From: Symbiodinium kawagutii
Taxonomy: Eukaryota; Sar; Dinophyceae; Suessiales; Symbiodiniaceae
Reading direction: 5' to 3'
NCBI GenBank assembly: GCA_009767595.1
Contig: VSDK01022240.1
Span: forward strand, 4,657-68,656
Length of the DNA stretch: 64,000 bases
Shown here: piece by piece, positions 21,470 through 32,802 of the stretch
Position numbering within the stretch: the first letter of the stretch is position 1
How the letters are laid out: each line of letters starts with the position of its first letter
Notes under the pieces: generated by a model
What the model was told of the DNA's origin: nothing
The model's database searches: none
What the model saw: only the letters and a program-made list of their open reading frames with translations
Program-made: the position numbers and the translations under genes

Positions 21470-22379
21470 CTGCGCTCGGTGACAGCAATGATGGCTAAAT
21501 GATGGCTAAATGATGGATAAATGATGGTTAAATGAAATGATTCGGTGAAATGATGCTTAAATGATGGTAGCAATGATCATCATCAGATTAGCTCGGCTCA
21601 TGAAATTTCATCAATGAAATGATGCTTAAATGATGGTCGATCTTCCGAATTGTTGGTTGGATATTCCTAATTTGTAGTTTTCGATTGATTACACTGATGA
21701 GCACATGCTGGTGAATTGGTAGTTTGTTGTTGATTATTGGTGGTGAATCGTGTGCGACATCAACCAAGAATATTGTTAAGTCACAGGAAAGTTGGTGGTC
21801 ACTTCTGGTACCATTGACCTTCCTCATGACCACACATGACACTGCACACCCTTCAGTCTCAACCATAATTCAAACAACAAAAGGGTATTGTTTCAAGATG
21901 GTTGATGATTTGTTTAATCAAGCAGTCCCTATTCATCTTGAATTCAATCTGCTTCATCAAAAGGGAAACTCATTCACACTGCTCATGCGAGCTGGTGATT
22001 GTATTCACGAACAGCGGTTGTAGTACTTTCATCATATTATAACTGTCTCTTATTGAGAATGATGCTAGTAAAAGTAATTGTTTATCATCATGAACCATTC
22101 TACATGCAGTGGTGGTGGTTCATAATTTGCTATGCGTTAACGGCACTATTACATTCCATGAGTAATGGCTGGAATGATAATGGTGCAAAAAATCTTTACA
22201 AGCAGCAAACAACATAAACAATATTACAGTACGGGTGCCAGGAACCACCAGCAACCAAAACAACGTCAGTGACGACAGCTAGATGGGTGTTTCTTGAAAT
22301 AGGGGTACCCCCCCAAATCATCTCATATCAACAATTTACAGTGATAAACCAGCATTTTGTACTTGTGGCCGTTACCTAT
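21470..22379. other. intron-like region with GATGGCTAAAT repeats and a MITE2 fragment
   Basis: GATGGCTAAATGATGG repeats (21488-21560) right of the exon, then mixed sequence, and a MITE2 left end with GGGGTACCCCCCAAATCATC at 22281-22345. Confidence 0.45.
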
Positions 22380-22507
22380 TTGGCAGTGGGTCAGTTCTCC
22401 CTTAGTCCCCCTGCTTCCCCTATCATTAACCATGGTTTTCCCTATAAAATGGTTGGTTCTCATCCCCCATGAAATTGCTGGTTAACTGCTTGACCCATGG
22501 CCATTTG
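22380..22507 (+). mobile_element. MITE1 copy
   Basis: TTGGCAGTGGGTCAGTTCTCCC at the left, GCTTGACCCATGGCCATTT at the right, core CCCTATAAAATGGTTGG. The next copy starts only 21 bp later. Confidence 0.7.
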
Positions 22508-22527
22508 AAGAACCAACCAAATACAGC

Positions 22528-22626
22528 TGGCTGTGCGTCAAAACCCTGCATAAACCATTAGTTTCCCTATAGTTTTGTTGCTTGTTATCCCCCATGAAAT
22601 TGCTGGTTGATATTGACCCATTGCCT
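22528..22626 (+). mobile_element. MITE1 copy, shortened
   Basis: TGGCTGTGCGTCAAAACCCTG at the left, ATATTGACCCATTGCC at the right; the CCCCTGGTTCCCC segment is missing. It ends 28 bp left of a candidate exon. Confidence 0.7.
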
Positions 22627-22654
22627 TCTAACAACCATGCTATCATCAAGAAAC

Positions 22655-22732
22655 CCAGGGCAACAGCGTCCTGGGCACGATCCTGTGGCGAGGGCTTGCG
22701 ATAGCAAAAACGCCGAATGGGCGCCAGCCCGG
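22655..22732 (-). CDS. candidate internal exon
   Basis: Minus strand, TTCCACCAG|CC acceptor and GCCCTGG|GTTTCT donor, 25 codons: APIRRFCYRKPSPQDRAQ and DAVAL. Good codon flow, but its phases do not match the neighbours at 25117 and 21342, which join each other directly. Confidence 0.25.
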
Positions 22733-23272
22733 CTGGTGGAATGGTAGATCTATGTAAGCAGTGGGCGATACTGGTCAAACAGCCGATGGTTAATCTAAGT
22801 TAATCTATTTGGGTTATCATGGACGGGTAATAATAGTGGGTGATTAATGATGGTTCATATGTAACGGTTAAAATGTGTTAAAATGAAAACCAATTTGGTT
22901 ATGGCGTTCTTACAGGCCACAACCGGAAGAAAACAAAATCATTTGGGGGTGGTTGAGGGGCACTAGAGAGTACTGCCTGCAACACCATGATTGCCAGCGC
23001 TATGTTACGATCATCAAGCATATCATTCTAGTATGAACTTAAGCCGTAGCCCCATCCCGGAACAGTGGCTGTAGCACATGGAAACGTATCAGTTCATCCT
23101 GTACCTCTGATGCGAGCTACACTCCAATAGCCATGACCTGTGGTGCCCGGGCCAAATATGGTTGTCCCACGGCCCTGTACGTATCCTCGGCGGTTCACAT
23201 CCAATAACCCCAACTATTCGAGATGTTGGGATGTAAACTACTACCCATCTTTTGGATGGTTGGCTTTGACCC

Positions 23273-23690
23273 ATGCCCCGGTTTAAGTGTTCGTACTACT
23301 GTTCAACACTACTGCAACACATTGGGTACCAACAAAAAGCGATCATGTTGAATGAACCGCATCTGGTTGGAAAATTCTGTGTGACACCTGTTCTCACATC
23401 TTCTCATCAGGAACCCGCCCTTCTTGTGTGCCCTGTGCCACTGGGTGGAACATCCCATATCCAAGAGACAAATCCTATACAAGTTGCAGATTTTCAAACC
23501 ATGTTAGATCGCTAGAAAGTGATTCCGTGTACAACAAGAATTAAATTTGAATTCCTTGTCGTTGCCGGAACCTATGATCGATGTAAAACGCATGGTGTCA
23601 GCTGGGGATGCCTATGCCCACCACAACAGATACGAGGAAATCAACATTCTGAGGTGCCATGCCAATGATTATGTATGATGCACCATCGTA
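23273..23690 (+). pseudogene. decayed plus-strand coding region, family unknown
   Basis: A plus frame from 23273 reads RFKCSYYCSTLLQHIGYQQ, HLVGKFCVTPVLTSSHQ and ETNPIQVADFQTMLDR and stops at 23515. Directly after, a second frame (from 23519) reads FRVQQELNLNSLSLPEPM and KRMVSAGDAYAHHNRYEEI, then stops. The composition is protein-like throughout, but a frame change and stops divide it. Upstream sequence (22950-23270) also has protein-like pieces on both strands. Probably a dead retrocopy or transposon fragment. Confidence 0.35.
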
Positions 23691-24479
23691 AAACCCCACG
23701 GGCAGCCATCAACCAATATGTTTGATGATGCTTAAGAGTTTTAATGAGGTCTGACATGGATGTTGTTTGTTCTTTTATTTGTTTGTGCTATCCCTCGGCT
23801 ATTTTTTTTTGTTGTTGTTAGTTGTTGTCGTCGTCGTCATCGTTGTTGCTGTTGGTTATGAAGCGTGATTGAGCAACAAAAACCGCTGTCAGGCATATTC
23901 TGAACTAATGAACGCCTTTTTTGCCACTATTGTTGGTCATTATCCGTTGTCAGTGGCCATCATTGAAAATTTTGAACCGTTATCGTAATTGTCCCAACCT
24001 GAACCTACTATTTGTTGGTCATCAAACTTTACTACTTATACTGACTATGAATGTTGCTTTGTAATCGTAGGCCACGGAATGATATTGCCACTTACGATCC
24101 CTGTTTGCTGTTGGCGTCACAGCTGTTACACCCCATGATTGGTCCTAATCAACCATGAGACATCGAATCAGTTGTCATTCACACCCAGCAACTGTGATTG
24201 GCCCTCGTAGGTTCATATTGCTGATTATCAAGCATCATGAACCACCATTGTTTACCGGTCAAAACATGCAACCATTCTAGTGGCTGTTTGGGACTTACAA
24301 ATTTCACAGTCATCGTTGACCATACTCATCATTAACCATCATGAACCCTTATGAGCCAGTATTAGCTAACTGTTACTCAATCATGATCATTTTTTTTGTT
24401 CCTCCTTTGCGGGGGTTTGCTAGTTGACCAAAAGTTTGGTTTTGAAAGGGTGTCAATATTCCTCCTCCTGAAACTTTGC
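23691..24479. other. AT-rich spacer
   Basis: Mixed sequence with a TTGTTGTTAGTTGTTGTCGTCGTC stretch (23810-23850) and AACCATCATG bias towards the right. No gene seen. Confidence 0.4.
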
Positions 24480-24559
24480 TAGCCTGCTAAACAACCAACA
24501 CATCGCGCAAAACATCCCAAAAATTGCCAACACAGCATGCTGACCAAAAAAGATTCAAA

Positions 24560-24730
24560 AACCAAAGCTGGATGATTCGGACACCCAAAGCGGATGCTTC
24601 GGAAACCAAAACCTGATGCTTCGGAAACCAACTGTGATTCGGAAACCAAAACTGGATGCTTCGGAAACCAACAGTGATTCCGAAACCAAAGCCGGATGCT
24701 TCGGAAACCAGCAATGATTTGGAAGCCAAA
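24560..24730. repeat. approx. 40-bp tandem repeat (GATGCTTCGGAAACCAA / GTGATTCGGAAACCAAA)
   Basis: Alternating 20-bp half units, GGATGCTTCGGAAACCAA and GTGATTCGGAAACCAAA, repeat about four times. Open frames across it encode the repeated motif SEASGFGF / VSEASGFG and are likely spurious. A second mini-array, AATCATGGGCGCCCC, follows at 24750-24845. Confidence 0.7.
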
Positions 24731-24845
24731 CATGAACCAGAAAGGCCCCTACTTTTCAATCATGAGCGCCCCCCAATCATGGGCGCCCCTCATCAATCAT
24801 GAGCGCCCCACGTGGCCGTCAAAGCAATCATGGGCGCCCCCAAAT

Positions 24846-25116
24846 CAAATCATACAAAACACACCATGGTGTCTCCTATACAAACAAAAATTTGTTTTCA
24901 ACAGTTATCTATATACATGAATGAGGCTGGTAGATTTGGAACAGAGTTCATGCCTGTTCACAGCCTACACCAAATGTTTGCAAACTGGCTACTCACCGTT
25001 ATAAACCATCATTACAAACCACCAGTCAGCATCAGTAAGCATCATAATTCATCATGGAGCACTATTGGCAACTGCTTATTTTCAAGCGTTTTACTCGTTC
25101 GACCCTTCGACCCCAC
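24846..25116. other. C-biased intron end
   Basis: AACCATCATTACAAACCACC-type sequence leading into the exon at 25117. Nothing else supported. Confidence 0.4.
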
Positions 25117-25253
25117 CTGATGGTTACCACGTGCCTCGCAACCGTGCTGGTCGAAGGATCTAAGCGCCATGGTCATCTCATCGAAGTGGGGCCTGCGATG
25201 GCGGCGTGTAGGGAAGGGGACCAGCCTGGGGGAGTAGCTGTGGTTGAACAGCC
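25117..25253 (-). CDS. candidate internal exon, 45 codons
   Basis: Among the strongest islands. Minus strand: ATTCCCTCAG|GG acceptor, AACCATCAG|GTGGGG donor. Segments LFNHSYSPRLVPFPTRRHRR and HFDEMTMALRSFDQHGCEAR. Alternative in-phase acceptors (CCACAG|C, CCCCCAG|G) lie inside. LFNHSYSP is reminiscent of NHS/C motifs in SET domains but the rest does not follow, so no assignment. A GAT microsatellite starts 57 bp upstream in the minus sense. Confidence 0.45.
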
Positions 25254-25310
25254 CTGAGGGAATGGCGCTGAAGAGCTACGAGATATTTGTGATGACCAGC
25301 TACGACAGGG

Positions 25311-25311
25311 G

Positions 25312-25357
<46 letters not shown>
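25311..25357. repeat. (GAT)n microsatellite
   Basis: Fifteen uninterrupted GAT triplets. Frames through it give poly-Asp or poly-Met. Confidence 0.95.
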
Positions 25358-26572
25358 CGCACTAATGGTCTTTCAGGAAGGAAGACTTGCCTGGGATATC
25401 ATGCTCAAATACAACTTATTCACAGGTCCCTCGCAAAAGCACCATTCTCATGTTCAATATTGTTTACATCATAATCTATGGATCATGCTCAATAAAGATT
25501 GCCATTCTCTTGTTCACATCATTGATGGATCATCGTTGTCAATGGCCATGTTAGCGTCACCAGCGTTCATCCTGACCAATTCACGGGCACTTCGTCCTAC
25601 CAACATCATCTACAGAGCAGGTCTCTACCCAAGTATTAAGCTCCTCAAACAGAACCAACCACAGCATACAGGTTAGTGTTAAGTACTATCTAAGTACATG
25701 TTAGTATGTTAAGTAGACCATCTTACCGGTTAGTATTCCCTACCACCAACCAGCTTGGTACTTTGCTTACCACCAATCTTAAGAACATAGCTGGTCGTCT
25801 CCCAAAATGTGTTTGTTACATCTTAGTTCTTCACCTCAATAGTCTTGGTGTTTATCTCTATATTTTGCCTACATTCTTACCTACCAAGTATTAAAACACA
25901 TGTATACCTAATATCTGTGCACTATGGATACTATTGCTCATGATGTATTGCATTAGCCGGTATCTCGGTTAGTCACTATCATTTCGGATGACGTCGATAT
26001 GATAACCGCTAGTACCGCCAATGCACAGTGTTGCTGTCATGAAATGACCATCATGAAATTCACAGTGGCAATGTCTATCCAAGATGAAAGCATACAAGAA
26101 TGTTTGACTGTATGACATGTTTGAGTGATATGAAACGCCGCTGACAATGAGCACCATGAACGTCACAATTGGCTGTTGTAACTAGTTCTCAGTCAACAAA
26201 TTCAGCTCTCAAAACAATTGAATGCCATGCAATCAAATGAACAAAAACCATCATCAAAAAATCAATCAATCATTTCACTAGTACTTTACCGCTGGTGATT
26301 CACCAATTTATCTAGTTGGTTCTTAGCTGTTAATGAAATAATGATTAACCGTACTATATTAACCATGATAAACACAGGCCATATCGAATCAATATAGTTA
26401 ACCATTGTTAATAATGGTTAATAAAGCCATATTTCTCAACCGTTTATTAACATTGTTACCATTATTAGAATCAATATTCACTGATGGCCAACTGTTACTA
26501 CTCACAAGCCGTCAGTATTAACCATCAATATTCACAAGCCACTATTGTTAACATTCACTAACATCGCTTCAT
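25358..26572. other. intron-like sequence, no gene seen
   Basis: Moderately complex AT-rich sequence. A plus frame at 25311-25676 is open but starts in the microsatellite and lacks coding character. AACCATT-type bias rises from 26300 onward. Confidence 0.4.
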
Positions 26573-26810
26573 ACAGCTGTGGGTCAAAACCCTGTACCCC
26601 TGGTTCCCCGATCATCAAGCATTGTTTTCCCTATAAAATGGTTGGTTGTGGTTCCTTATCTAAAGCCATTACTGTTGGTTAACACCCACAGCCGTATACT
26701 TGGTATATATATATATCCACTATAATTGTTAGTTATCGTCCCCTGTTATTCACCAGCTAAACCAGCTATTATTGTTGGTTAACTGCTTGACCCGGTCGCT
26801 CGCCATATGG
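26573..26810 (+). mobile_element. MITE1 copy with long 3' extension
   Basis: CAGCTGTGGGTCAAAACCC at the left; an inner terminus AACACCCACAGCCGTATA at about 26696; then GTTAGTTATCGTCCCC and GCTAAACCAGC; and a final CTTGACCCGGTCGCTCGCCATAT. The same long form is seen at 28463-28728. GC-rich sequence (CGTGGAGGCTGCGGAG) begins directly after it and runs into an assembly gap. Confidence 0.7.
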
Positions 26811-26838
26811 CTGTGAGCCAGACGTGGAGGCTGCGGAG

Positions 26839-27131
26839 NNNNNNNNNNNNNNNNNNNNNNNNNNNNNNNNNNNNNNNNNNNNNNNNNNNNNNNNNNNNNN
26901 NNNNNNNNNNNNNNNNNNNNNNNNNNNNNNNNNNNNNNNNNNNNNNNNNNNNNNNNNNNNNNNNNNNNNNNNNNNNNNNNNNNNNNNNNNNNNNNNNNNN
27001 NNNNNNNNNNNNNNNNNNNNNNNNNNNNNNNNNNNNNNNNNNNNNNNNNNNNNNNNNNNNNNNNNNNNNNNNNNNNNNNNNNNNNNNNNNNNNNNNNNNN
27101 NNNNNNNNNNNNNNNNNNNNNNNNNNNNNNN
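26839..27131. other. assembly gap (N run)
   Basis: About 293 N. Apparent open frames across it are artefacts. Confidence 1.
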
Positions 27132-27183
27132 AACTAGTGATGCTAACTAGTGATGCTAACTAGTGATGCTAACTAGTGATGCT
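27132..27183. repeat. 13-bp AACTAGTGATGCT tandem repeat
   Basis: Four identical copies beginning at the edge of the gap, so the array may extend into it. Followed by GATGG-type repeats. Confidence 0.9.
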
Positions 27184-28462
27184 ATGGGTGAAACTAACTA
27201 GTGGTGTTAATACACAATGTATTAACCATGACTAAGTTGTGATGCTATGGTTAGTAGTAATGATTTCACCAACAGTGATGGTTAATACATTGTGAAAGTA
27301 GGGTTACAGTAGTAGTCATGATGATAGTAATGATCAATGTTGCTTGCTGCTTATATTTGTTAGTGGTGATGATTGGCAATGATGGTTTCACCAACAGTGA
27401 TGGTGAATTAATGGTGGAAGTAGGGCTAATAGTGATGATGGTGAAAACTACTACCAGCAGTGATGGTCAATAGTCATGCTTAGTAGTCATGATTGGTAAT
27501 GATGGTTGTTAGTGAGTGTTGGTAACCATGGTTAGTCATGATAAATAATGGCTAAATGATCAATATTTGTCAACAAAAAATAAAGGAACTGGTTACAGTA
27601 GATGGTCGTCGACATGCCTAATAAAGGCTCATGATGCTGAGGATGGTGATGCTTGCTACTATCGAAAAAATCATGGCTGGCCGTGGCTAATGATGCTGAA
27701 TAATGGCTCGTTCCTGTTCATCGCGATTAATGATTCATATTGGCTGACAACAGTTTAGATCACAATGATTGACAATGGGTCATAATTATGGTCAATGGTT
27801 AAGAATGAAAGTTATCATCGGTAGAGGTTACTACTGACTACTAATAACAATAATGAATGACTAATAAAGATTGACACTGACTGGTAAAACTATGATTTAT
27901 GTAATGGCCATCGAGATGCTTAAGGGTAGTTCAGAATCTCCAAGAATGCCACTTGATGATGGTCAATAAATGGTCAATTATTGTTGGCTATATACTCAAT
28001 TTCACAGCGAAAAATCATACCAAACAATTCAAATTGCGACCGAATCAATTGCAGCCGTTAATAGGGGGCTTTTGCAGCTGTGAATAGTGATCAATGCACA
28101 TGTTGATCCCAGCTCGCCAGTGGGCAAGAAATTATCACCCACAGTTGTAAGTGTCAGTTAACCCAGTTACTTAGTTCCATGGGTATTTCCCAAATCACAA
28201 ACAGCTGAAGATCCAAGCGATGTTTACCCGAAGATAGCATCACCCATGACACCACCGTTAATGAATCCATTTTGTGCACCTATCATTATATCACACATGT
28301 TGACCTGCATCAAACATCGTTAATCCATCTTGGCAACCACAGGTTCTACATCATCTTATGCCCCATCCCGATACTGTGGATAATCATTATCAATCAACCA
28401 TCTTTTGGCCATATTATAATCATTAGCCCATTCAAACTATGACCAACCATCATTGATCCACA
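27184..28462. repeat. G-biased then C-biased low-complexity intron sequence
   Basis: GATGGTTAGTAGTAATGA-like repeats to about 27560 (including two related units with CACCAACAGTGATGGT), neutral sequence, then AACCATC bias from about 28250. No exon seen. Confidence 0.5.
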
Positions 28463-28728
28463 TGGCTTCGGGTCAAAACCCTGTACCCCTGGTTCCCCTA
28501 TCATTAACCATTGTTTTCCATACAGTTTTTTTTGGTTGTTATCCCCATTATTAGTTGCTAATATTGACCCATAAACATAGTGCCATGCATCGAAATTGTT
28601 GGTTTTTGACCACTGATAGCTATATAGTTGGTATACATCCCCTATAGTTGTTGGATATCATCCCCTATTATCAAACAGCTAAACCAGCTATTGTTGGTTA
28701 ACCGCTTGACCCAGCGCACCATCTTGCC
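28463..28728 (+). mobile_element. MITE1 copy, long form
   Basis: ATGGCTTCGGGTCAAAACCC at the left, inner ATATTGACCCATAAACATA (28575), then GTTGGTATACATCCCC, CATCCCCTATTATC, GCTAAACCAGCTATTGTTGG and a final CTTGACCCAGCGCACCAT. A second short copy of the CTAAACCAGCTATTGTTGGTGAACCGCT piece lies at 28770-28798, right at the next exon's donor. Confidence 0.7.
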
Positions 28729-28794
28729 ATGCATCCACATCAAAACAAACATCTTCCACGGACACCTCAGCTAAACCAGCTATTGTTGGTGAAC

Positions 28795-28902
28795 CGCTGG
28801 AAGTTCTCCGCCTCGACCGCCAAAAGGCCCTTCCAAAGTGCCATGCTGCAAAGCTCAGCTGCGTCATGGGCAAGGAACAACTGTGTCTTGGCTCCAGAAT
28901 TG
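28795..28902 (-). CDS. candidate internal exon, helix-rich
   Basis: Minus strand, CAAACACAG|C acceptor, TCCAGCG|GTTCAC donor; one base, 35 codons, two bases. Segments GAKTQLFLAHDAAELCSM and ALWKGLLAVEAENFQ, an alanine/leucine-rich helical pattern. The donor lies inside a MITE1-derived string. A 24-bp GT...AG stretch directly follows (28771-28794) and then another open piece (LAEVSVEDVCFDVDAW), which may be a further exon, though the join gives a stop in the main frame. Confidence 0.45.
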
Positions 28903-29574
28903 CTGTGTTTGGTACGGGTTGATTCATGGTTAAATGGTTCATGTCGATGATGTTTGGTACAGGTTAGTGGTGAACTGTTGATGGTGGATTGGTTAATGGT
29001 TGATGCTGAATCACCATGGTTAATGGTTAACGATTCTTGGTTCATGATTAGTTTAGTTTTAACGGGTAATCACCCTGGTTAATCACCCTGGTCAATGGCT
29101 AATCACCCGGGGTAGTGGTTAACGGTTAATGGTTAAAGCTGGGTGAATGAAACCAAACTGGTTAATGGTTGGTTCGGTGTTTTCAACACAGGGTATATGG
29201 TGGACGATTATACTTAATATTGGTTCATTAAGGTCGATAAAGGATTCGCAATAGTTAACATAACTTTGGTGAATATGAATCATGAAAATGGCTGATAATG
29301 GCTCATTGTGGATGATAGTCATGGCTGATACTGGTCAATGGTGCTCAACAAATTGGCAAACTAAAGCGAATATATCCAACAATGACCAAACATCAGCAAC
29401 AACAATACGAGGTATCCATTAAGAAAATGTTTGCACTGACCAACCGTCCGAAGTCTTGAGTGTCAAATCATTGATCAACAAATATCATCCATTCCTAACC
29501 AGTGCTATCATGAGTATGAATCAGTCAGTTAAGCCGGTGCTCGTCATCAGCAGCACACAGTAGTGGAAGCTCAG
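28903..29574. repeat. GGTTAATGGTTGATGC-type G-biased repeats
   Basis: Degenerate GGTTAATGG units over about 240 bp right of the exon, including three TAATCACCC(T/G)GG units near 29068-29112, then mixed sequence. Confidence 0.55.
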
Positions 29575-29675
29575 CTTGAGCCAACAAGCTGTGCCGGTGG
29601 AAACTTATGCAGCTGTGGCTGGACGAGGAAGAGTAGTAGAACGATGGATACTGCGTTTCTTCTAGAGTGTTCGAG
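29575..29675. other. possible exon, strand uncertain
   Basis: Plus reading: AAGCTCAG|CTT acceptor, TTCGAG|GTTAGC donor, 33 codons with CAGGNLCSCGWTRKSS and MDTAFLLECS. Minus reading: CTCTAG|A acceptor with RNAVSIVLLLFLVQPQL to a stop. No preference. Confidence 0.2.
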
Positions 29676-30410
29676 GTTAGCAAGTCGTAAATTTATCAAG
29701 GAATAATCAATATAACCAAACCATAAGATAACCGGGGTGAATTGATATATGAACATTGATTTATGAACAACGATAACATTGCTTATATGCGAATGGTCTC
29801 TGATCAATCATAAAATTTGCCTTTAGACATATCGTCTTACTTGGCTGATAATCAACGATTGATTGATGCTTGCATGTTTGACACATGATGATATTGGATA
29901 ATTGTTGGATGTTGTTGACAATTGCTGCTCATCATCATTGGCTAATCATGCTCAGTAAACATTCATTTTGGATCATAGCTTCTTATGGCTGAACCATGCT
30001 CAAGAAGTCAACCGTTGACCATCTGGTGTCTCCTAAGTCATTTTTGGGTTCCCCAAGAAATTGTTTCAGCACTGCTTAATCAATTCCAGCAATGAATTTC
30101 GGGTTCTGAAGGGATCTAACCCCCTATTGCTTGATGTGACGCAAACAATTCAGTGTATTGATCAAAAATTTGACATCCTCAAAACGCAATTGGATTGCAT
30201 AGATCTATGAATCTTCTTTTTATGACAGCTTATAGATGATATACCTTTTTGGAGCTATCCAGAAACTAGCAGCTATCTCCAACCAAACGTTACGATATCG
30301 CCTGTGAGATGACAGTCAGTTGTGGGTATACCTGTATACCGGGTACACCGCTTTTGGATACCCTCTGGTAGACCAAAATGACACTGGAACATCCACGATT
30401 TCGAGATGTT

Positions 30411-30602
30411 CTAGTTGTTTTCTGTTTTCAATGATGGTATATATAATTGCATATGTTTACTCGGATCGATATTTCTTCGTCGCGTAGATGTATAAATGCA
30501 TATTGGTAGATCCATTTCCTCAAAAACCAGCCTTAGTTTTTCCAGCTCAACTGGTGATGTACCATCAATAAGATTAGGCGGGTATTCATATGGAGATGCC
30601 AT
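30411..30602 (-). CDS. small open frame, 63 codons, unknown
   Basis: Starts ATG at 30602 and stops at 30411. Segments MASPYEYPPNLIDGTSPVEL, LRLVFEEMDLPICIYTST and DPSKHMQLYIPSL. It differs from the GC-rich islands: AT-rich codons and no splice-like ends. Protein-like charge pattern, but length is near chance for this composition. Could be a piece of a transposon gene. Confidence 0.25.
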   Translation of the reverse strand: MASPYEYPPNLIDGTSPVELEKLRLVFEEMDLPICIYTSTRRRNIDPSKHMQLYIPSLKTENN

Positions 30603-30644
30603 TGTTCACATATATAGGTAGGAATTGAATGCACTACCTCTGGT

Positions 30645-30735
30645 TTCCATATCATTAACCATTGTTTTCCCTATGAAATTGTTGGTGATTATCCCCCATT
30701 ATTGGTTGGTTAACTGCTTGTCACATAGCTTGCCT
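30645..30735 (+). mobile_element. MITE1 fragment
   Basis: Lacks the left end; keeps CATATCATTAACCATTGTTTTCCCTATG, TTATCCCCCATTATTGG and GTTAACTGCTTGTCACATAG. Confidence 0.6.
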
Positions 30736-31110
30736 TTTCTACAAAAACATTAGATGACCAACGTCCCTAGTTTTGACAAACAGCCATTCACAAGTTCAGC
30801 CGTCCAACAACTGGGTTATTATACACGGAGGAGTGTCAATGTTCATAGCGGTAGGGGACACCAAGATGCATGGCTACTGTTGACTTTTTGTGCTTTATGA
30901 TTGGTCTGATCCCTAATCTGATGTTGATTGGTCGCTGACAATGACTAATGCTAGTGAATTCCTTACGATACTGATCGTGTACCTGCTAGCAGTAGTTGTT
31001 GACTTGGGGTTACCCAGTGTTTGGCATAGAATCATCCTTGATTGGTACTTAGTTCGGAATATTACTTCCCGACTCACAATATATCTATACCGTGGTATGC
31101 TGTTGTAATA

Positions 31111-31227
31111 TGGCAGTGGGTCAAACCCTGTACCCCTGGTTCCTCTATCATTAATCATTGTTTTCCCTATAGTTTGTTGATTAATATCCACCATGAAATT
31201 GGTTGGTTAATATTGACCCATAGCCAC
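31111..31227 (+). mobile_element. MITE1 copy
   Basis: ATGGCAGTGGGTCAAACCC and AATATTGACCCATAGCCACA ends; standard core. Confidence 0.8.
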
Positions 31228-31401
31228 ATTCAGGATCATACTCCAAAAACATCTGGGGTTCCTACCATCTGACAGAATGGCCGTGGATGTCAGCTTCATC
31301 ATAGGCCAAAACTATCATACTTGATGCAGCTGTGGTCGCTTATCCAGCCTGGCGTGGATGTAACCCAAATAAACCATGTGGATGTAACCCTAATAAATCA
31401 C

Positions 31402-31449
31402 CATGGGTGGCAAAAAATAGCTATCATAGGTGTCCACAATGGAGCAGCC
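31402..31449 (-). CDS. candidate small internal exon
   Basis: Minus strand, TATTGTTCAG|GGC acceptor and CACCCATG|GTGATT donor, 16 codons: GCSIVDTYDSYFLPPM. Phase 0/0, compatible with the exon at 32682. Confidence 0.3.
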
Positions 31450-31559
31450 CTGAACAATAGACGTCAGTTTCAGCAACAAAAGCTTATCGTCTGTTGGATG
31501 GTTTGGAAGTACCCGCCTGGTTGTTGCTCTTAACCATTGGATCTATCATTTATAAAACA

Positions 31560-32681
31560 TTGGCCCGTACCATCAACCAACTCAACATTCAGACTGATGA
31601 ATCAAAGCTCTTATCCACTATCACTACATATTAATAATGATTATTTACTATTATCAAGTATAATTACATTAATGAGCAGTGAGTTATTACAACTATCAGT
31701 AATCGCGGCAACTTAGTTGGTGATACCATTAATCATTAGTAACTAAGGTTGATACTGAAATACCTACTAAAAGTTTCATCGACTACTTTTCAGTACAAAC
31801 TGTTCGCAGTAGCCACCAGCCACCATTCCTGACCACTACTGACCATCACTAACAACTACTAACCATCAATTGGTCACAACCATCTATCACTCACAACTAG
31901 GATCACCATTTCAAATAATTACCAACCATTTCCAAGATCAAGGACTACTAACAAGTACTAACAACTACTAACCATTACAAATTATTACCAACCATCACTT
32001 TCAATGGTTGTTGGTAACTAGTAAGTATCAATGGTCGTTAGTCTCGCAACAGCTACTAGTCATTACAGCTAACGAATAACTAATCATTACTACCCATCCG
32101 TAATTGTTCCAGCTAACACCTAATAGTTTCTAACCATGAACTACTTTGCATCAATCTTCTTCGGAGTCACTACTTATTACAGTCAACAATTAATAACCAT
32201 CCACTATCACTAACTAACCATCACTAACTAACCACTACCAACCATCCAAAATAATTACAGCGAATAACTCCATCATTGTCCACGAGTTCGTAGTGGTTAG
32301 TTCGTGATTCTCCTCCATTCTAACCCTACTAATCCTACTAACCACTACTGACCAATACTAGCTACTAATAACGATCCACTATCACCAACTAACCACCACT
32401 AAGCACCACAAACCACTACTAACCATCAATTGGCCACAACCATCTATCACTCACAACTAACCAGACTACCAACCATCAGTAGCTTATAACCATCCACTAT
32501 CACTAACTAACCGCTAATGTTGGTTTCTGATTAGTGTAACCTAACCACCACTAACCACTACTAACCACTACTAGCTACTAATAACGATCCACTATCACTA
32601 ACTAACCACTGCTAAGTACTAACCATCACTAACTAACCACTACTAACCACTCCTAAGCGTCCATTCTCCTCCAGCCCTCGC
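31560..32681. repeat. long C-biased AACCATCACTAACTAACCACTACT array
   Basis: About 1.1 kb of degenerate units of ACTAACCA and CCATCACTAAC, very strongly C over G on the plus strand, ending at the exon at 32682. Units such as CAATTGGTCACAACCATCTATCACTCACAACTA occur twice (about 31868 and 32428). Confidence 0.7.
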
Positions 32682-32802
32682 CTTCCACTGCTGGGTTCCC
32701 CCGACGCACTGGGCTTCGCAGAGCGGCAGGTCCCAGGCAGTCAAGGGCCACAAGTACAGGCGTAGCAGGTCACCGGACTGGCGCACCAGGGGGCGGTAGG
32801 TG
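32682..32802 (-). CDS. candidate internal exon, 40 codons, GC donor
   Basis: Minus strand, AACCAG|C acceptor (or in-frame CGCCAG|TCC at 32781), CAGTGGAAG|GCGAGG donor of the GC type; a GT alternative (CAGCA|GTGGAA) is 4 bases earlier. Segments RQSGDLLRLYLWPLTAWD and LCEAQCVGGTQQWK. High-quality coding pattern, unknown family. A switch from C-rich to G-rich repeats is centred exactly here. Confidence 0.45.

Noticed and set aside
26807-27163. Open frames of about 110 codons
   Set aside because: Made of N from the assembly gap.
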